Notes: generated from the letters alone by a model not told the origin. DNA of 64,000 nucleotides from Bradyrhizobium sp. B097 (GCF_038957035.1 NZ_CP152412.1:434001-498000), one strand, 5' to 3'. Positions 16,712 through 25,391 are shown, numbered from the stretch's first letter. Program-made: numbers and translations.

Positions 16712-17028
16712 TGCCGGCGACGCAAAATCGCGATCCGCAGGCCCGACTGTCGGGCCATGTCGACCGGATCGAGGTGCTGGAGCCGTTGCGCAAATCGCTT
16801 GGCGAGGTGAACGAAACGGCCGATCAATTCGAGCAGGCCCAGGCGTTGCTGCGGGCGATCGAACGGTTCTCCCGCACATATGCTGCCGACCGGAAGTGCG
16901 CCGGCACGCCTGCCGGGCTGGCGCAGCGCGACGAACGTCGGCTGGCGCGGGGTCGGCTTGTTGCGCGCGCCGTTCGTGGATTGCGCAGAACCGTTCTGGC
17001 AGCGAAGGGAGGCGCCTCATGTCGGTGA
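16711..17028 (+). CDS. Small conserved-looking protein of unknown function
   Basis: 105 aa, not recognised. The start overlaps the adenylate kinase stop by one base and the stop lies 10 bases inside the next SDR gene, which argues for a real, translationally coupled gene. Residues ~10-60 are predicted helical with heptad-like spacing (IEVLEPLRKSLGEVNETADQFEQAQALL); the C-terminal 40 residues are Arg/Ala-rich and basic. No signal peptide or membrane segment. The role may be linked to the acyl-chain operon, but nothing in the sequence says how. Confidence 0.55.
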   Translation: MPATQNRDPQARLSGHVDRIEVLEPLRKSLGEVNETADQFEQAQALLRAIERFSRTYAADRKCAGTPAGLAQRDERRLARGRLVARAVRGLRRTVLAAKGGASCR

Positions 17029-17816
17029 GCGGAAATGAAGGTCAATGCGCGCTGGTGACCGGCGCATCGGGCGGCATTGGGCTCGAGCTCGCGCGCGTGC
17101 TCGCGGCCAATCGCTTCAGCCTTGTGCTGCTGGCGCGCAGCCGCGACAAGCTGCAGGAGCTCGCCCGCGAGCTCAAGGCCGATCATGGCACCAAGGTGAC
17201 CATCGTTGCCGCCGATCTGAGCGAGCCGGCGGCGCCGCAGGCGGTGTTCGATTCGCTGAAGGACGCCGGCGTGCGGGTCGACCTCTTGGTGAACAACGCC
17301 GGCATCTTGCTCGAAGGACGCGTCAGCGCAATCGGCCTCGATGACCAGTTGCGGCTGCTGCAGGTCAATGTCGTCGCCATGACGGCATTGACTCGTCTCT
17401 TCCTCGCGCCGATGCTCGAGCGCAACAGTGGACGGATCCTGAATGTTGCGTCAGTCGCGGCGTTCATGCCGGTGCCAAACCTTGCGGTCTACGCCGCGTC
17501 GAAGGCCTATGTGCTGTCGTTCGGCGAGGCGTTGTCCCAGGAATTGAGCGGCAGCAAGATCACGCTGACGACGTTATGTCCCGGCGTGACGGATACCGGG
17601 ATGGTCCACGGCACCAATCTCGGCAACATGCCGAGCATGATGATCATGGATGCGAAGACCGTCGCACAGGAGGGCTACCGCGCCTGCATGGCGGGAAAGC
17701 CGGTACATGTCGCAGGACTTGCCAACGAGCTGGCGGTCCAATGGATCAAGTATCAGCCGAGTTGGCTGTTGCGGGCCATCGGCGGGGTGTTCGGAAAGGC
17801 CGCACCGCCGAACTGA
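17019..17816 (+). CDS. Short-chain dehydrogenase/reductase 2
   Basis: 265 aa. SDR with TGASGGIG at residues 14-21, NNAGIL, and YAASK catalytic pair. The C-terminal extension with VQWIKYQPSWLLRAIGGVFGK is like the DltE/YqjQ and acyl-CoA/fatty-aldehyde reductase-related SDRs that end in a membrane-associating segment. ATG 17019 follows GAAGGGAGGCG. It overlaps the small upstream gene. In a wax-ester operon, reduction of fatty aldehyde or acyl-CoA to alcohol is a plausible role but unproven. Confidence 0.88.
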   Translation: MSVSGNEGQCALVTGASGGIGLELARVLAANRFSLVLLARSRDKLQELARELKADHGTKVTIVAADLSEPAAPQAVFDSLKDAGVRVDLLVNNAGILLEGRVSAIGLDDQLRLLQVNVVAMTALTRLFLAPMLERNSGRILNVASVAAFMPVPNLAVYAASKAYVLSFGEALSQELSGSKITLTTLCPGVTDTGMVHGTNLGNMPSMMIMDAKTVAQEGYRACMAGKPVHVAGLANELAVQWIKYQPSWLLRAIGGVFGKAAPPN

Positions 17817-17885
17817 CGTCTCGTGCTCGCCGGGCGATGCACAGTTGCAAGGGCTCTTCTTGACCATCAACAACGGACGTTACTC

Positions 17886-18662
17886 ATGGGACGTGACGAG
17901 CAGACCGTCGAACCACCCTCGCTCGCTCTGCTTGCCGCGGAAGGGCGCGGCTTTCTCGACATCCCGGCGCTGCTTGCCGTGGCGGCGCCGCTTCTGGCGA
18001 CCGCGCCGCGGGGGCAGCGGCATCCGGTCATGGTTCTGCCTGGGCTCGGCGCCGATGACCGGTCGACGTTGGCCATACGCTCATTCCTCGAGTTCCTCGG
18101 TTATCAGGTTCATGGATGGGGCCGCGGCCGCAATGTGCGCGCGCCGGACGCGGACCTTTCCGCCGTGGTGGCGCGGGTCATCGAACTCGAAAGGCAGGGC
18201 GGCTCGAAGGTCAGTCTGGTCGGCTGGAGCCGCGGCGGCATCATCGCGCGAGAGGTTGCGCGGCAGATCCCCACGGCGGTGCGGATGGTCATCACGCTCG
18301 GCAGTCCGTTCGCGGCTCCGGGTGCGAGCAATGTCCGCGCGATCTGGCGGCTTCTGACCGGCCAGAAATATGAGTCGCCGACCGCCGAGCGGATCAGCCG
18401 CCTCGCGCAACCGATTCCCGTGCCGACAACATCGATCTATACCCGCACCGATGGAGTGGTGGCGTGGCGCGCCTGCCTGGAGCAGGAGGGTGGGGAGCGC
18501 GAAAACGTCGAAGTGAACACGACGCATATCGGGCTTGGCTTTCACGCGCCGGCGCTGTGGGTGATTGCCGATCGCCTCGCCCAGCCGACGGGCAGCTGGA
18601 AGCCGTTTCGACCGCCTCCGCAGGTCGCGATCTGGTTTCCGGCAACGGCGCGTCGCGATTGA
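17886..18662 (+). CDS. Alpha/beta hydrolase (lipase-like) 2
   Basis: 258 aa. Paralogue of the hydrolase at 9041 with the same order of motifs: HPVMVLPGLGADD, GWSRGG with nucleophile Ser115, a DGVVAW strand and a late TTHIGLGFHAP His region. No signal peptide. ATG 17886; only a weak ribosome site. It lies 69 bases after the SDR gene and is the last gene of the lipid operon. The two related hydrolases thus bracket the operon. Confidence 0.84.
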   Translation: MGRDEQTVEPPSLALLAAEGRGFLDIPALLAVAAPLLATAPRGQRHPVMVLPGLGADDRSTLAIRSFLEFLGYQVHGWGRGRNVRAPDADLSAVVARVIELERQGGSKVSLVGWSRGGIIAREVARQIPTAVRMVITLGSPFAAPGASNVRAIWRLLTGQKYESPTAERISRLAQPIPVPTTSIYTRTDGVVAWRACLEQEGGERENVEVNTTHIGLGFHAPALWVIADRLAQPTGSWKPFRPPPQVAIWFPATARRD

Positions 18663-18689
18663 GGTCGCAAAGGCGCGGCCTGCCTCAGT

Positions 18690-19616
18690 CTACCGCGCAC
18701 TGCTTCCCGGTGATCGCATCTCGCCGACCATCATCCGCAGCAGCTGCATCGCGGCAGGCGACAACGTACGTCCCTGACGCGAGACCACATGGGTGCGGCC
18801 ACGATGCAGCAGCGCGTTCTTCATCGGCAGCGCCACCACCTTGGCGGCATCGGCCTCCGTCATCGCGAGGCGCGATGCCAGCGCATAGCCAAGTCCGGCG
18901 GTCACGTAATGGGCGAGCGCATCGAACGAGGCGGTCGTAAACGCGAAATTGAGGCGGACGCCTTCGCTGATCTCGGCGGCCTGGACATGCTGGCGCAGGC
19001 CGAAATTCGGATGCATTGCGGCTCCCGGGTAGGGTGCGAGGTCGGCGAGCTTGAGCGGCCGACCGAGCTGGGTCAGCGGATGCCCGCGCGGCACCACGGC
19101 CCTGATCGGATGCGGCTGCGAATGGTGCGAGCGCAGTCGATCGTCGCGAGGCGGATTGAACAGGACACCGATATGCGCGCGTTCTCCGACGACTTGCTGG
19201 ACGATCTCGTCGGTGCTTCCGATGTCGAGGCTGATCGTGATCTTCGGGTGGGTTTGCATGAAGCGGCACAGGCAGCTCTTGGCCAGCCAGTCGACATAGC
19301 CTTCACCCGTCACGAGATCGATATGACCCGACTCGACCTTGCGGATGCTGTCCATCTGCGCGAGCAACGCCTGTCGTTCGCCCTGCTGGCGGTGCAGGTA
19401 GGCGGCCAGCAGCTGGCCGGCGTCGGTTGGCGCAACGCCGCGGCCCCGCCGTTCGAGCAGGCGCGAGCCATATTCCTTCTCGAGCAGGCCGAGCGCCCGG
19501 CTGACCGCCGAGGCATCCATGCCAAGCGCACCAGCGGCGCCGCGCACGGAGCCGCTATTGAGCACCTCCATGAAATAGTGCAGTCGACGCGGCTCCAGCT
19601 TGGCGCTCATCGGCAT
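18690..19616 (-). CDS. LysR-family transcriptional regulator 1
   Basis: 308 aa. Winged helix-turn-helix at residues ~8-67 (LHYFMEVLNSGSVRGAAGAL, DASAVSRALGLLEKEYGSRLLERRGRG), then a type 2 periplasmic-binding-like effector domain. ATG 19616 or 19610 both fit. A palindromic LysR box TTGCA-N5-TGCAA lies at 19627-19643, just upstream, so autoregulation is likely. No divergent gene lies next to it: the second LysR gene ends 213 bases away in the same direction. Converges on the lipid operon. Its targets cannot be named from this window. Confidence 0.9.
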   Translation of the reverse strand: MPMSAKLEPRRLHYFMEVLNSGSVRGAAGALGMDASAVSRALGLLEKEYGSRLLERRGRGVAPTDAGQLLAAYLHRQQGERQALLAQMDSIRKVESGHIDLVTGEGYVDWLAKSCLCRFMQTHPKITISLDIGSTDEIVQQVVGERAHIGVLFNPPRDDRLRSHHSQPHPIRAVVPRGHPLTQLGRPLKLADLAPYPGAAMHPNFGLRQHVQAAEISEGVRLNFAFTTASFDALAHYVTAGLGYALASRLAMTEADAAKVVALPMKNALLHRGRTHVVSRQGRTLSPAAMQLLRMMVGEMRSPGSSAR

Positions 19617-19625
19617 GGTCCTGAT

Positions 19626-19644
19626 CGTTGCAAACAGTGCAACG
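19626..19644. promoter_or_regulatory. LysR box upstream of LysR regulator 1
   Basis: Perfect 7-base inverted repeat CGTTGCA (19626-19632), spacer AACAG, TGCAACG (19638-19644). It fits the T-N11-A LysR-box rule and lies 9 bases upstream of the regulator's start codon. Confidence 0.7.
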
Positions 19645-19829
19645 AATATTCAATCGTGCGGCCATTTATGCAAGCACGTTGGGGCGGGGTCGCGATAACG
19701 GCCAGGCATCGGGAGTTGGGTTCGCGATGCGGTCACGCATCAGTTTGCGCCGAAGCTCCAGCTTGTCGGATTGACGCGTTTTCCTCACGCGAACCGGTGT
19801 CCGCTTCGCTCGAAGCCGCTGTGATCGGT

Positions 19830-20732
19830 CTACAAGATTGTATCCTGCATCATGGCCTTGAGCATCTCGGCGAGAACACTCGCAATGGCGCTGCTGCCGC
19901 GCTCGTGACCGATCAGCATCAGCGCCTGGGCATCACTGGTGAGTTCGCGAACCGGAACGTAAGCCAGCCGCCCCGCCCGGCGTTCGAACTCGATGTCGAA
20001 CGGAGTGAGGAACGTGATGCCGTTGTCCAGGATTGCGGCGTGCCTCATGATCTCGATGGAATTCGTCTCGATGATCGGCCGGAGATCCAGCGCGGCCCTG
20101 GTGAAAGCGGCGTCGAGGTAGGGTCGTATCGCGCTGCTGGTGTCAGCAATGATAATCGGAAAGTCGACACAGTCGTTGAGACGAATACTGGCGCGTTTCG
20201 CCAATGGATGGTCCGGGGCCATGACCCCGCCAAGCTTGGCGACCGCGCGCGCGAGCAACTTCAGGTTCGCATCTTTGGCGAAATCGAAGCCGATCCCGAG
20301 ATCGGCCTCTCCATTTGCGACCGCCGATTGGATCTCTGTCCCGGTATTGAAGAGCGTCAGGTTCAGCTTGACGCGGGGGTTGGCGAGGCGGAATTCCTTC
20401 ACCGTGCCCGGTACGAGGTTGGAGGCGAGCCCGCTCATCATCGCGACCGTAATCTCGCCGCGGCGCAGTCCCTTGAGTTCCTCGATCTTTGCCTGAGCCC
20501 GCGTCAACTCCTTCAGCGTCTGCCGGATGTGCCCGATCAGGACTTCGCCCGCGGCGGTCAGGATCAGCTTCTTCGGCAGACGCTGGAAGATCGGGGTGCC
20601 CAGTTGCGTTTCGAGGGCGAGGATCTGGCGGCTGATGGCGGAGGCTGCGACGTTGAGGTGGTTTGCCGCCTTGCGGATCGACCCGGTCCGCGCGACCTCG
20701 TCGATGTAGCTCAGGAGGCGGCTGTGCAGCAT
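19830..20732 (-). CDS. LysR-family transcriptional regulator 2
   Basis: 300 aa. N-terminal winged helix-turn-helix (RLLSYIDEVARTGSIRKAAN, ASAISRQILALETQLGTPIF) and an effector-binding domain. ATG 20732 is chosen because the family begins at MLHSRLLSYI; the upstream in-frame extension has no resemblance. Divergent from the creatininase-family operon; the 161-base gap holds a LysR box (20773-20791). The same box occurs between RidA and the ABC importer (25511-25529), so this protein probably controls both units. Confidence 0.92.
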   Translation of the reverse strand: MLHSRLLSYIDEVARTGSIRKAANHLNVAASAISRQILALETQLGTPIFQRLPKKLILTAAGEVLIGHIRQTLKELTRAQAKIEELKGLRRGEITVAMMSGLASNLVPGTVKEFRLANPRVKLNLTLFNTGTEIQSAVANGEADLGIGFDFAKDANLKLLARAVAKLGGVMAPDHPLAKRASIRLNDCVDFPIIIADTSSAIRPYLDAAFTRAALDLRPIIETNSIEIMRHAAILDNGITFLTPFDIEFERRAGRLAYVPVRELTSDAQALMLIGHERGSSAIASVLAEMLKAMMQDTIL

Positions 20733-20772
20733 GGTTACCGATCCGAAAGACGATGCGGCGACCATGGCGCGG

Positions 20773-20791
20773 CGTTGCCCAAAAGGCAACG
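20773..20791. promoter_or_regulatory. LysR box, creatininase operon
   Basis: Perfect inverted repeat CGTTGCC (20773-20779), spacer CAAAA, GGCAACG (20785-20791), 41 bases upstream of the LysR 2 start and about 100 upstream of the divergent creatininase-family gene. An additional half site GGTTGCC follows at 20794-20800, as is common for LysR activation sites. Confidence 0.75.
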
Positions 20792-20893
20792 GGGTTGCCG
20801 AATCTAAGCGCTTTGAAGTGATGGATGCGCGTGCAAGATCCTCCGTCGGTGGCCGACGCATGTGCGCGGCTGGCCAACGGCTTGGGTCTTGCA

Positions 20894-21721
20894 ATGGCAG
20901 TCAAATCTCGCTGGTGGTGGGATCTCTCGACACGTGACTTTGCCGAACTCGATGGCGAACGAGCGGTCGCGATCCTTCCGGTCGGCGCCGTCGAGCAGCA
21001 TGGACCGCATCTGCCGGTCAAGGTCGATGCGGCGATCGGATGGGGGATCGTGACCCGCGCGGTCGAGTTGATGCGCCCCGATTGTCCCGCGCTTGTGCTT
21101 CCGCCGTTGCCGTACGGCAAGTCCGACGAGCACCTGGCTTTTCCGGGCACGCTGACGCTCTCGTATGAAACGCTTGGGAAAGTGTGGTCCGAGATCGGAG
21201 AGTCGGTGTACCGCGCCGGGATCCGCAAGATCCTGTTCCTGAACTCGCATGGCGGTCAGCCGCAGCTGCTCGAGATCGTTTGCCGCGACCTTCGCGTCCG
21301 CTTGGGCATGTTCGCGGCGACGGCGATGTGGCCGCAACTGATCGACATGACCGATCTGTTCGACGCGGACGAGATCCGTCACGGGATTCACGGCGGCCAG
21401 ATCGAGACCAGCGCGATGTTGCATTTGGCGCCGGACTCCGTGGTGATGAGCCGGGCCGAAAACTTCGAGCCCGCGACGACACGGATCGCGCGCGATTTCG
21501 AGATGCTGGGGCTCGAAGGCGTCGTCAAATTCGGCTGGCAGACCCAGGATCTCCACCCCAAGGGTGCCTGCGGCGATGCCACCAGGGCTACCGCCGAGCT
21601 CGGCAGGGTGGTGGTCGAGCGCGCGGCCGCGCGCCTGGTCGCGCTCGTCGACGAGATTGCCCGATATCCGCTGGCCGCGGTTGCGACCCGCACCGCGTTT
21701 GATCGGGCCGGGCCGATCTGA
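20894..21721 (+). CDS. Creatininase-family amidohydrolase
   Basis: 275 aa. Creatininase-fold metal-dependent amidohydrolases open cyclic amides or cut formamides (creatininase, FAPy deformylase, MftE). Metal-binding signatures are in place: LPVGAVEQHGPHLPVKVDAA (Glu/His/Asp), FLNSHGGQ, and HGGQIETSAMLHL (Glu). ATG 20894 gives the usual N-terminus (WWWDLSTRDFAELDGERAVA); in-frame upstream codons overlap the LysR-box gap. Leads an operon of five genes (to 24928) under LysR regulator 2. Substrate is unknown: no creatinase or sarcosine oxidase is nearby, so creatinine is not favoured. Confidence 0.88.
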   Translation: MAVKSRWWWDLSTRDFAELDGERAVAILPVGAVEQHGPHLPVKVDAAIGWGIVTRAVELMRPDCPALVLPPLPYGKSDEHLAFPGTLTLSYETLGKVWSEIGESVYRAGIRKILFLNSHGGQPQLLEIVCRDLRVRLGMFAATAMWPQLIDMTDLFDADEIRHGIHGGQIETSAMLHLAPDSVVMSRAENFEPATTRIARDFEMLGLEGVVKFGWQTQDLHPKGACGDATRATAELGRVVVERAAARLVALVDEIARYPLAAVATRTAFDRAGPI

Positions 21722-21740
21722 CCACGACAGGAGCCGACGC

Positions 21741-22166
21741 ATGGCATTCGGTATCGCGCAACTTGCCAAGGCCAAGGCCTTTCGCATCTCGCCGAACGAC
21801 ACGAACTACTTCGCAATCCTGTTCGATCATACGACCGATCAAATAGACAACATCTTCGTCATCGAGATTTTCCGGCCCGGCGGCGCCACGCCGCCGAACG
21901 AGCACGCCATTGCGCATGAGTTCTTCCACGTCCTGCACGGCGAAGGACTTGCCAGCTGTGACGGCAGGACGGTGCCGATCCGGAAGGGCGATTCGCTGCT
22001 GCTGCATCCAGGCTCCGAGCACGTGATCGAGAATACCGGTGCCGGCAAGCTCTACACGCTCACGGTGATGACGCCGAACGAGGGATTTGCGGAGCTGATC
22101 CGTGGCGGCGAGCCGGCCGAGCTCGATGCGGAGGATCTTCGCGTGCTGCAGGGGCACCAGGCATGA
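21741..22166 (+). CDS. Cupin-domain protein
   Basis: 141 aa. Single conserved cupin barrel: FRPGGATPPNEHAIAHEFFHVLHGEGL (motif 1 with metal-type His/Glu) and GDSLLLHPGSEHVIENTG (motif 2 with His). Could be a small dioxygenase, an isomerase or a ligand sensor. ATG 21741 follows ACAGGAGCC. Its stop overlaps the start of the cysteine-hydrolase gene (ATGA), so it is translationally coupled and probably acts in the same pathway. Confidence 0.85.
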   Translation: MAFGIAQLAKAKAFRISPNDTNYFAILFDHTTDQIDNIFVIEIFRPGGATPPNEHAIAHEFFHVLHGEGLASCDGRTVPIRKGDSLLLHPGSEHVIENTGAGKLYTLTVMTPNEGFAELIRGGEPAELDAEDLRVLQGHQA

Positions 22167-22990
22167 ACTTCGCTCCCCGCCGTGACCCGGCCGCCGAACC
22201 GCTGACGCCGTTGGGCTCGAGCGAGCGCAACCGCTGGCTGGTGTCGGACAGCCGCGCCGATTTGGTGCGACAGCCGGCCGCGCCGCGCCCGGTTACGCTC
22301 CGGACCGACGGCAAGGTGATTTCGATCGACCTTGCGCGCAGCGCAATCATCATCGTCGATATGCAGAATGATTTCTGCCATCCGGACGGTTGGCTGGCCC
22401 ATATCGGGGTCGACATTGCGCCGGCGCGTGCACCCATCGAACCGTTACGGCGCCTGCTGCCGGTGCTGCGCGATTGCCGACTGCCGGTGATCTGGGTCAA
22501 CTGGGGTAACCGGCCCGACCGGCTCAATCTCAGCCCGGCATTGCTGCATGTCTACAAGCCGAGCGGCGCCGGCGTCGGGCTCGGCGACGCGCTGCCGCGC
22601 TCCGGGGCGAAAGTGCTGGAACGTGGCAGCTGGTCTGCCGCCGTCGTCGAGGAACTCGCCGTCGGCTCCTCCGATATCGAGGTCGCAAAATACCGGATGT
22701 CGGGTTTCCAGGATACCGAGCTCGACAGCATTCTGCGCAATCTCGGCGTCACGACGCTGATGTTTGCCGGCGTCAATGCCGACCAGTGCGTGCTGTGCAC
22801 GCTGCAGGACGCCAATTTCCGCGGCTACGATTGCCTGCTGCTGCAGGATTGCACGGCCACGACGTCGCCGGACTATTGCCTTGCCGCCACGCTTTACAAC
22901 GTTCGTCAGTGCTTTGGCTTTGTCGTCAAATCGGACGAGGTCCTGTCCGAGCTCAGCCAGGTGCACTGCAGCGGGGGCGAGACATCGTGA
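22163..22990 (+). CDS. Isochorismatase-superfamily cysteine hydrolase (RutB-like)
   Basis: 275 aa. Members hydrolyse amides or ureido compounds (ureidoacrylate, biuret, carbamoyl-amides). The catalytic triad is visible: Asp66 in IIIVDMQNDF, Lys176 in EVAKYRMSGF, Cys209 in GVNADQCV. The segment DTELDSILRNLGVTTLMFAG resembles RutB ureidoacrylate amidohydrolase. The first ~50 residues are an extension beyond the usual core. ATGA overlap with the cupin gene and GTGA overlap with the oxidase gene show tight coupling. Likely removes a carbamoyl or amide group in the pathway. Confidence 0.88.
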   Translation: MNFAPRRDPAAEPLTPLGSSERNRWLVSDSRADLVRQPAAPRPVTLRTDGKVISIDLARSAIIIVDMQNDFCHPDGWLAHIGVDIAPARAPIEPLRRLLPVLRDCRLPVIWVNWGNRPDRLNLSPALLHVYKPSGAGVGLGDALPRSGAKVLERGSWSAAVVEELAVGSSDIEVAKYRMSGFQDTELDSILRNLGVTTLMFAGVNADQCVLCTLQDANFRGYDCLLLQDCTATTSPDYCLAATLYNVRQCFGFVVKSDEVLSELSQVHCSGGETS

Positions 22991-24342
22991 GCGAAGTTTC
23001 AGCCGGCGCGCTGGACGGGCTGGTCGCCGATCTCGGCGACATGACGGTGATCAGCGACCACAAGGTGGTGCGGCGCCGTTCGCGTGACTTCTTCTGGTAC
23101 AGCCCCATCCTGAATGATCTGCTGAATGATAAATCAGCGGACCTGATCGTCGTCCCGCGGGACGAGCGCGACGTCCTTCGGCTCGCCGCGGCCTGCGCGC
23201 GCCATCGCGTGCCGCTGACAGTCCGCGCCGGCGGTACGGGAAACTATGGTCAGGCCGTGCCGCTCCAGGGCGGCGTGCTGCTGGATATCACGGCGTTGTC
23301 AGCCATTGAATGGACGGCGCCCGGAGCGATACGGGTTGGCGCGGGCGCCAAGCTCAATGCCATCGACGCCGAGCTGCAGCCGACGGGCTGGGAACTGCGC
23401 ATGCATCCGTCCACCAAGCGCACGGCGACGATCGGTGGCTTTGTTGCCGGCGGCTCCGGCGGCATCGGATCCGTGACGTATGGCGGATTGCGCGAACCGG
23501 GCAATATCCAGGCGGCGCGGGTCGTCACCGTCGAGGAAACGCCCCGGATCATCGAATTGCGCGGCGAGGCGGCACAAAAGATCAACCGCGCCTATGGCAC
23601 CACCGGTATCATCACGGCACTGGAAATGCCGCTGGCTCCAGCCTGGCGCTGGATCGACGTCGTTGTCTGCTTCGACGACTTCCTGGATGCGGTGGCGGTC
23701 GGCTACGAGGCAGCTCTTGCCGATGGCATCACGAAGAAGTTGCTGTCGCCGGTCAGCTGGCCGCTTCCCTCCTACTTCGGTGCGTTGAGACCATGCGTGG
23801 CCGAGGGACAGAGCATCCTGATCGCGATGATCGCCGAGCCGTCGCTCGAAAGCTTTAAATCGCTGCTCGGTCGTCGCGGGACCATCACGCTGGAGACCCC
23901 GACCGACGACAGCCCGGGCCAGGTGCCGCTCTACGAATACACCTGGAATCACACCACGCTGCAGGTCCTGAAGTCCGATCGCACCGTCACCTATCTGCAA
24001 TGTCTCTATCCGCATGATGCCCTGATGGAGAAAGTTGCCGAGATGAGGGCGCTGTTTCCCGATGAGGTGCTGCAACATCTCGAGTTCATCCGCTTTGGCG
24101 GCCGGGTCACCTGCAGCGGCTTGCCGGTCGTTCGCTACCGCGGCGCTGAACGGCTGAACGAGATCATCCGGATGCATGAGGAGCGCGGCGTTTTCATCGC
24201 CAATCCGCACGTCTACACGGTCGAGGACGGCAGCCGCTACAAGCGCGCCGACGCCGATCAACTGGGCTTCAAGCGCGAGGTCGATCCGCACAATCTGCTC
24301 AATCCCGGCAAGATGCGGAGTTTCGTCGCTGCCGGGCCGTGA
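22987..24342 (+). CDS. FAD-linked oxidase (PCMH/GlcD-type)
   Basis: 451 aa from GTG 22987, overlapping the previous stop. PCMH-type FAD-binding domain in the first ~220 residues: LIVVPRDERDVLRLAAACAR, TVRAGGTGNYGQAVPLQGG, GGFVAGGSGGIGSVTYGG; C-terminal NPGKMR ending common to glycolate-oxidase / cresol-dehydrogenase-type enzymes (HNLLNPGKM). No signal peptide, so probably cytoplasmic. It would oxidise an alcohol, hydroxy acid or amine in the pathway. A flavodoxin-fold reductase gene follows one base after its stop. Confidence 0.88.
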   Translation: MSEVSAGALDGLVADLGDMTVISDHKVVRRRSRDFFWYSPILNDLLNDKSADLIVVPRDERDVLRLAAACARHRVPLTVRAGGTGNYGQAVPLQGGVLLDITALSAIEWTAPGAIRVGAGAKLNAIDAELQPTGWELRMHPSTKRTATIGGFVAGGSGGIGSVTYGGLREPGNIQAARVVTVEETPRIIELRGEAAQKINRAYGTTGIITALEMPLAPAWRWIDVVVCFDDFLDAVAVGYEAALADGITKKLLSPVSWPLPSYFGALRPCVAEGQSILIAMIAEPSLESFKSLLGRRGTITLETPTDDSPGQVPLYEYTWNHTTLQVLKSDRTVTYLQCLYPHDALMEKVAEMRALFPDEVLQHLEFIRFGGRVTCSGLPVVRYRGAERLNEIIRMHEERGVFIANPHVYTVEDGSRYKRADADQLGFKREVDPHNLLNPGKMRSFVAAGP

Positions 24343-24343
24343 C

Positions 24344-24928
24344 ATGCGCGTCCTCTATGTCTACTGCCATCCGCTTGCCGACAGCTTCCACGCCGCGCTC
24401 CGTGGGGAAGCGCTGGCCGGGCTCGCCGAAGCCGGCCACGCCGTTGATCTGCTCGATCTCTATGCGGAGGGGTTCGATCCGATCCTGACGGCCGAACGTC
24501 GGCGCGACTACCATGATCCCGTGCGCAACCGGCACAACAATCAGGCCTACGCCGACCGCCTGATGGCGGCCGACGCGATCGTGGTACAGTTTCCGACCTG
24601 GTCGTTCGGGCCGCCGGCCATGCTCAACGGCTGGTTCGATCGCATGTTCGGCCCCGGCATCGCGCTCGATCTGTCCGATCCCGCGCGGGCGCGGCCGATG
24701 CTGCATCACATTCGCCGCATCTCCGGCATTGCGACCTACGGCCGCCCGCGCTGGCAGGCGATTGCGATGGCCGATCCGCCGCGCAAGCTCATCAAGCGAT
24801 ATCTGCCGTGGTTCACCGGGGCAAAGGCGACGACGCGCTATCTCGCGCTCTATCACATGAACGTTGCCACGCCGGCCAAGCGTGCGCACTTTCTGGCCAG
24901 GGTCAGGCGCGAAATGCGCCGGTTCTAG
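24344..24928 (+). CDS. Flavodoxin-fold NAD(P)H oxidoreductase
   Basis: 194 aa. NQO1/MdaB-like fold: MRVLYVYCHPLADSFHAAL, VQFPTWSFGPPAMLNGWFDRMFGPG and ISGIATYG are family signatures. Reduces quinones or provides reduced flavin in the cytoplasm. Starts one base after the FAD-linked oxidase stop. It could regenerate flavin or support the Rieske oxygenase further downstream, though a two-electron quinone reductase is not a usual Rieske partner. Last gene of the creatininase-family operon. Confidence 0.85.
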   Translation: MRVLYVYCHPLADSFHAALRGEALAGLAEAGHAVDLLDLYAEGFDPILTAERRRDYHDPVRNRHNNQAYADRLMAADAIVVQFPTWSFGPPAMLNGWFDRMFGPGIALDLSDPARARPMLHHIRRISGIATYGRPRWQAIAMADPPRKLIKRYLPWFTGAKATTRYLALYHMNVATPAKRAHFLARVRREMRRF

Positions 24929-24989
24929 AGCCTGTTCCGTCCCAAGACGCGCTTTCTCCGCAACGAGATGCACTCCGCGCGGAAGCTCT

Positions 24990-25391
24990 CTAGCTCGGGT
25001 TCGGCGCGGCCGCGACCGCTTCGATCTCGACCAGGAATTCCGGCCGGCTGAAGCCGGACACGATCATCAGGGTCGAGGACGGCGGCGTCCCGGGAAAGTG
25101 CCGGTCACGCGACCGCATGTAGCCCTGCATGTGCTCGCGGGCCGTCACATAGGCGTTGAGCCGAACAATGTCCGCCAGTGTCATCCGATCTTCGGCGAGG
25201 ATTGCTGCGATGTTCGCAAAACAGAGATCGGACTGCGCCTCGCTGTCCGGCGGGACCGTCTCGTCGTCGCCAGCGATGCCGAGCTGCCCGGACGTGAACA
25301 CGAGGCGGTGTCCGGCCGGCACGACGATGCCGTGGCTGTATCGTGCGAACGGGGGACGAATTGCAGGAGGGGAAAGCGCGCGGAAGCTCAT
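24990..25391 (-). CDS. RidA/YjgF/RutC-family enamine/imine deaminase
   Basis: 133 aa. RidA-family proteins hydrolyse reactive enamines/imines or aminoacrylate. YSHGIVVPAGHRLVFTSGQLG at the N-terminus and SGFSRPEFLVEIEAVA at the C-terminus are the signatures; Arg116 corresponds to the substrate carboxylate-binding Arg of RidA. ATG 25391 is chosen over ATG 25415 because the family starts near MSFRAL. It is transcribed toward the reductase gene and away from the ABC importer, with the second LysR box between. Fits a pathway that makes imine intermediates. Confidence 0.87.
   Translation of the reverse strand: MSFRALSPPAIRPPFARYSHGIVVPAGHRLVFTSGQLGIAGDDETVPPDSEAQSDLCFANIAAILAEDRMTLADIVRLNAYVTAREHMQGYMRSRDRHFPGTPPSSTLMIVSGFSRPEFLVEIEAVAAAPNPS

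Noticed and set aside
16711..17028. Small frame considered a chance opening
   Set aside because: I rejected the idea that it is noise, because both ends overlap neighbouring genes in the way coupled genes do. It stays in the feature list at moderate confidence.
18789..20807. 672-codon plus-strand frame
   Set aside because: Runs antisense through both LysR genes, whose helix-turn-helix motifs are clear. No domain in the translated product.
20894..21721. Creatinine degradation as the role of the creatininase-family gene
   Set aside because: No creatinase, sarcosine oxidase or hydantoinase gene accompanies it. The fold is used for many other cyclic amides and formamides.
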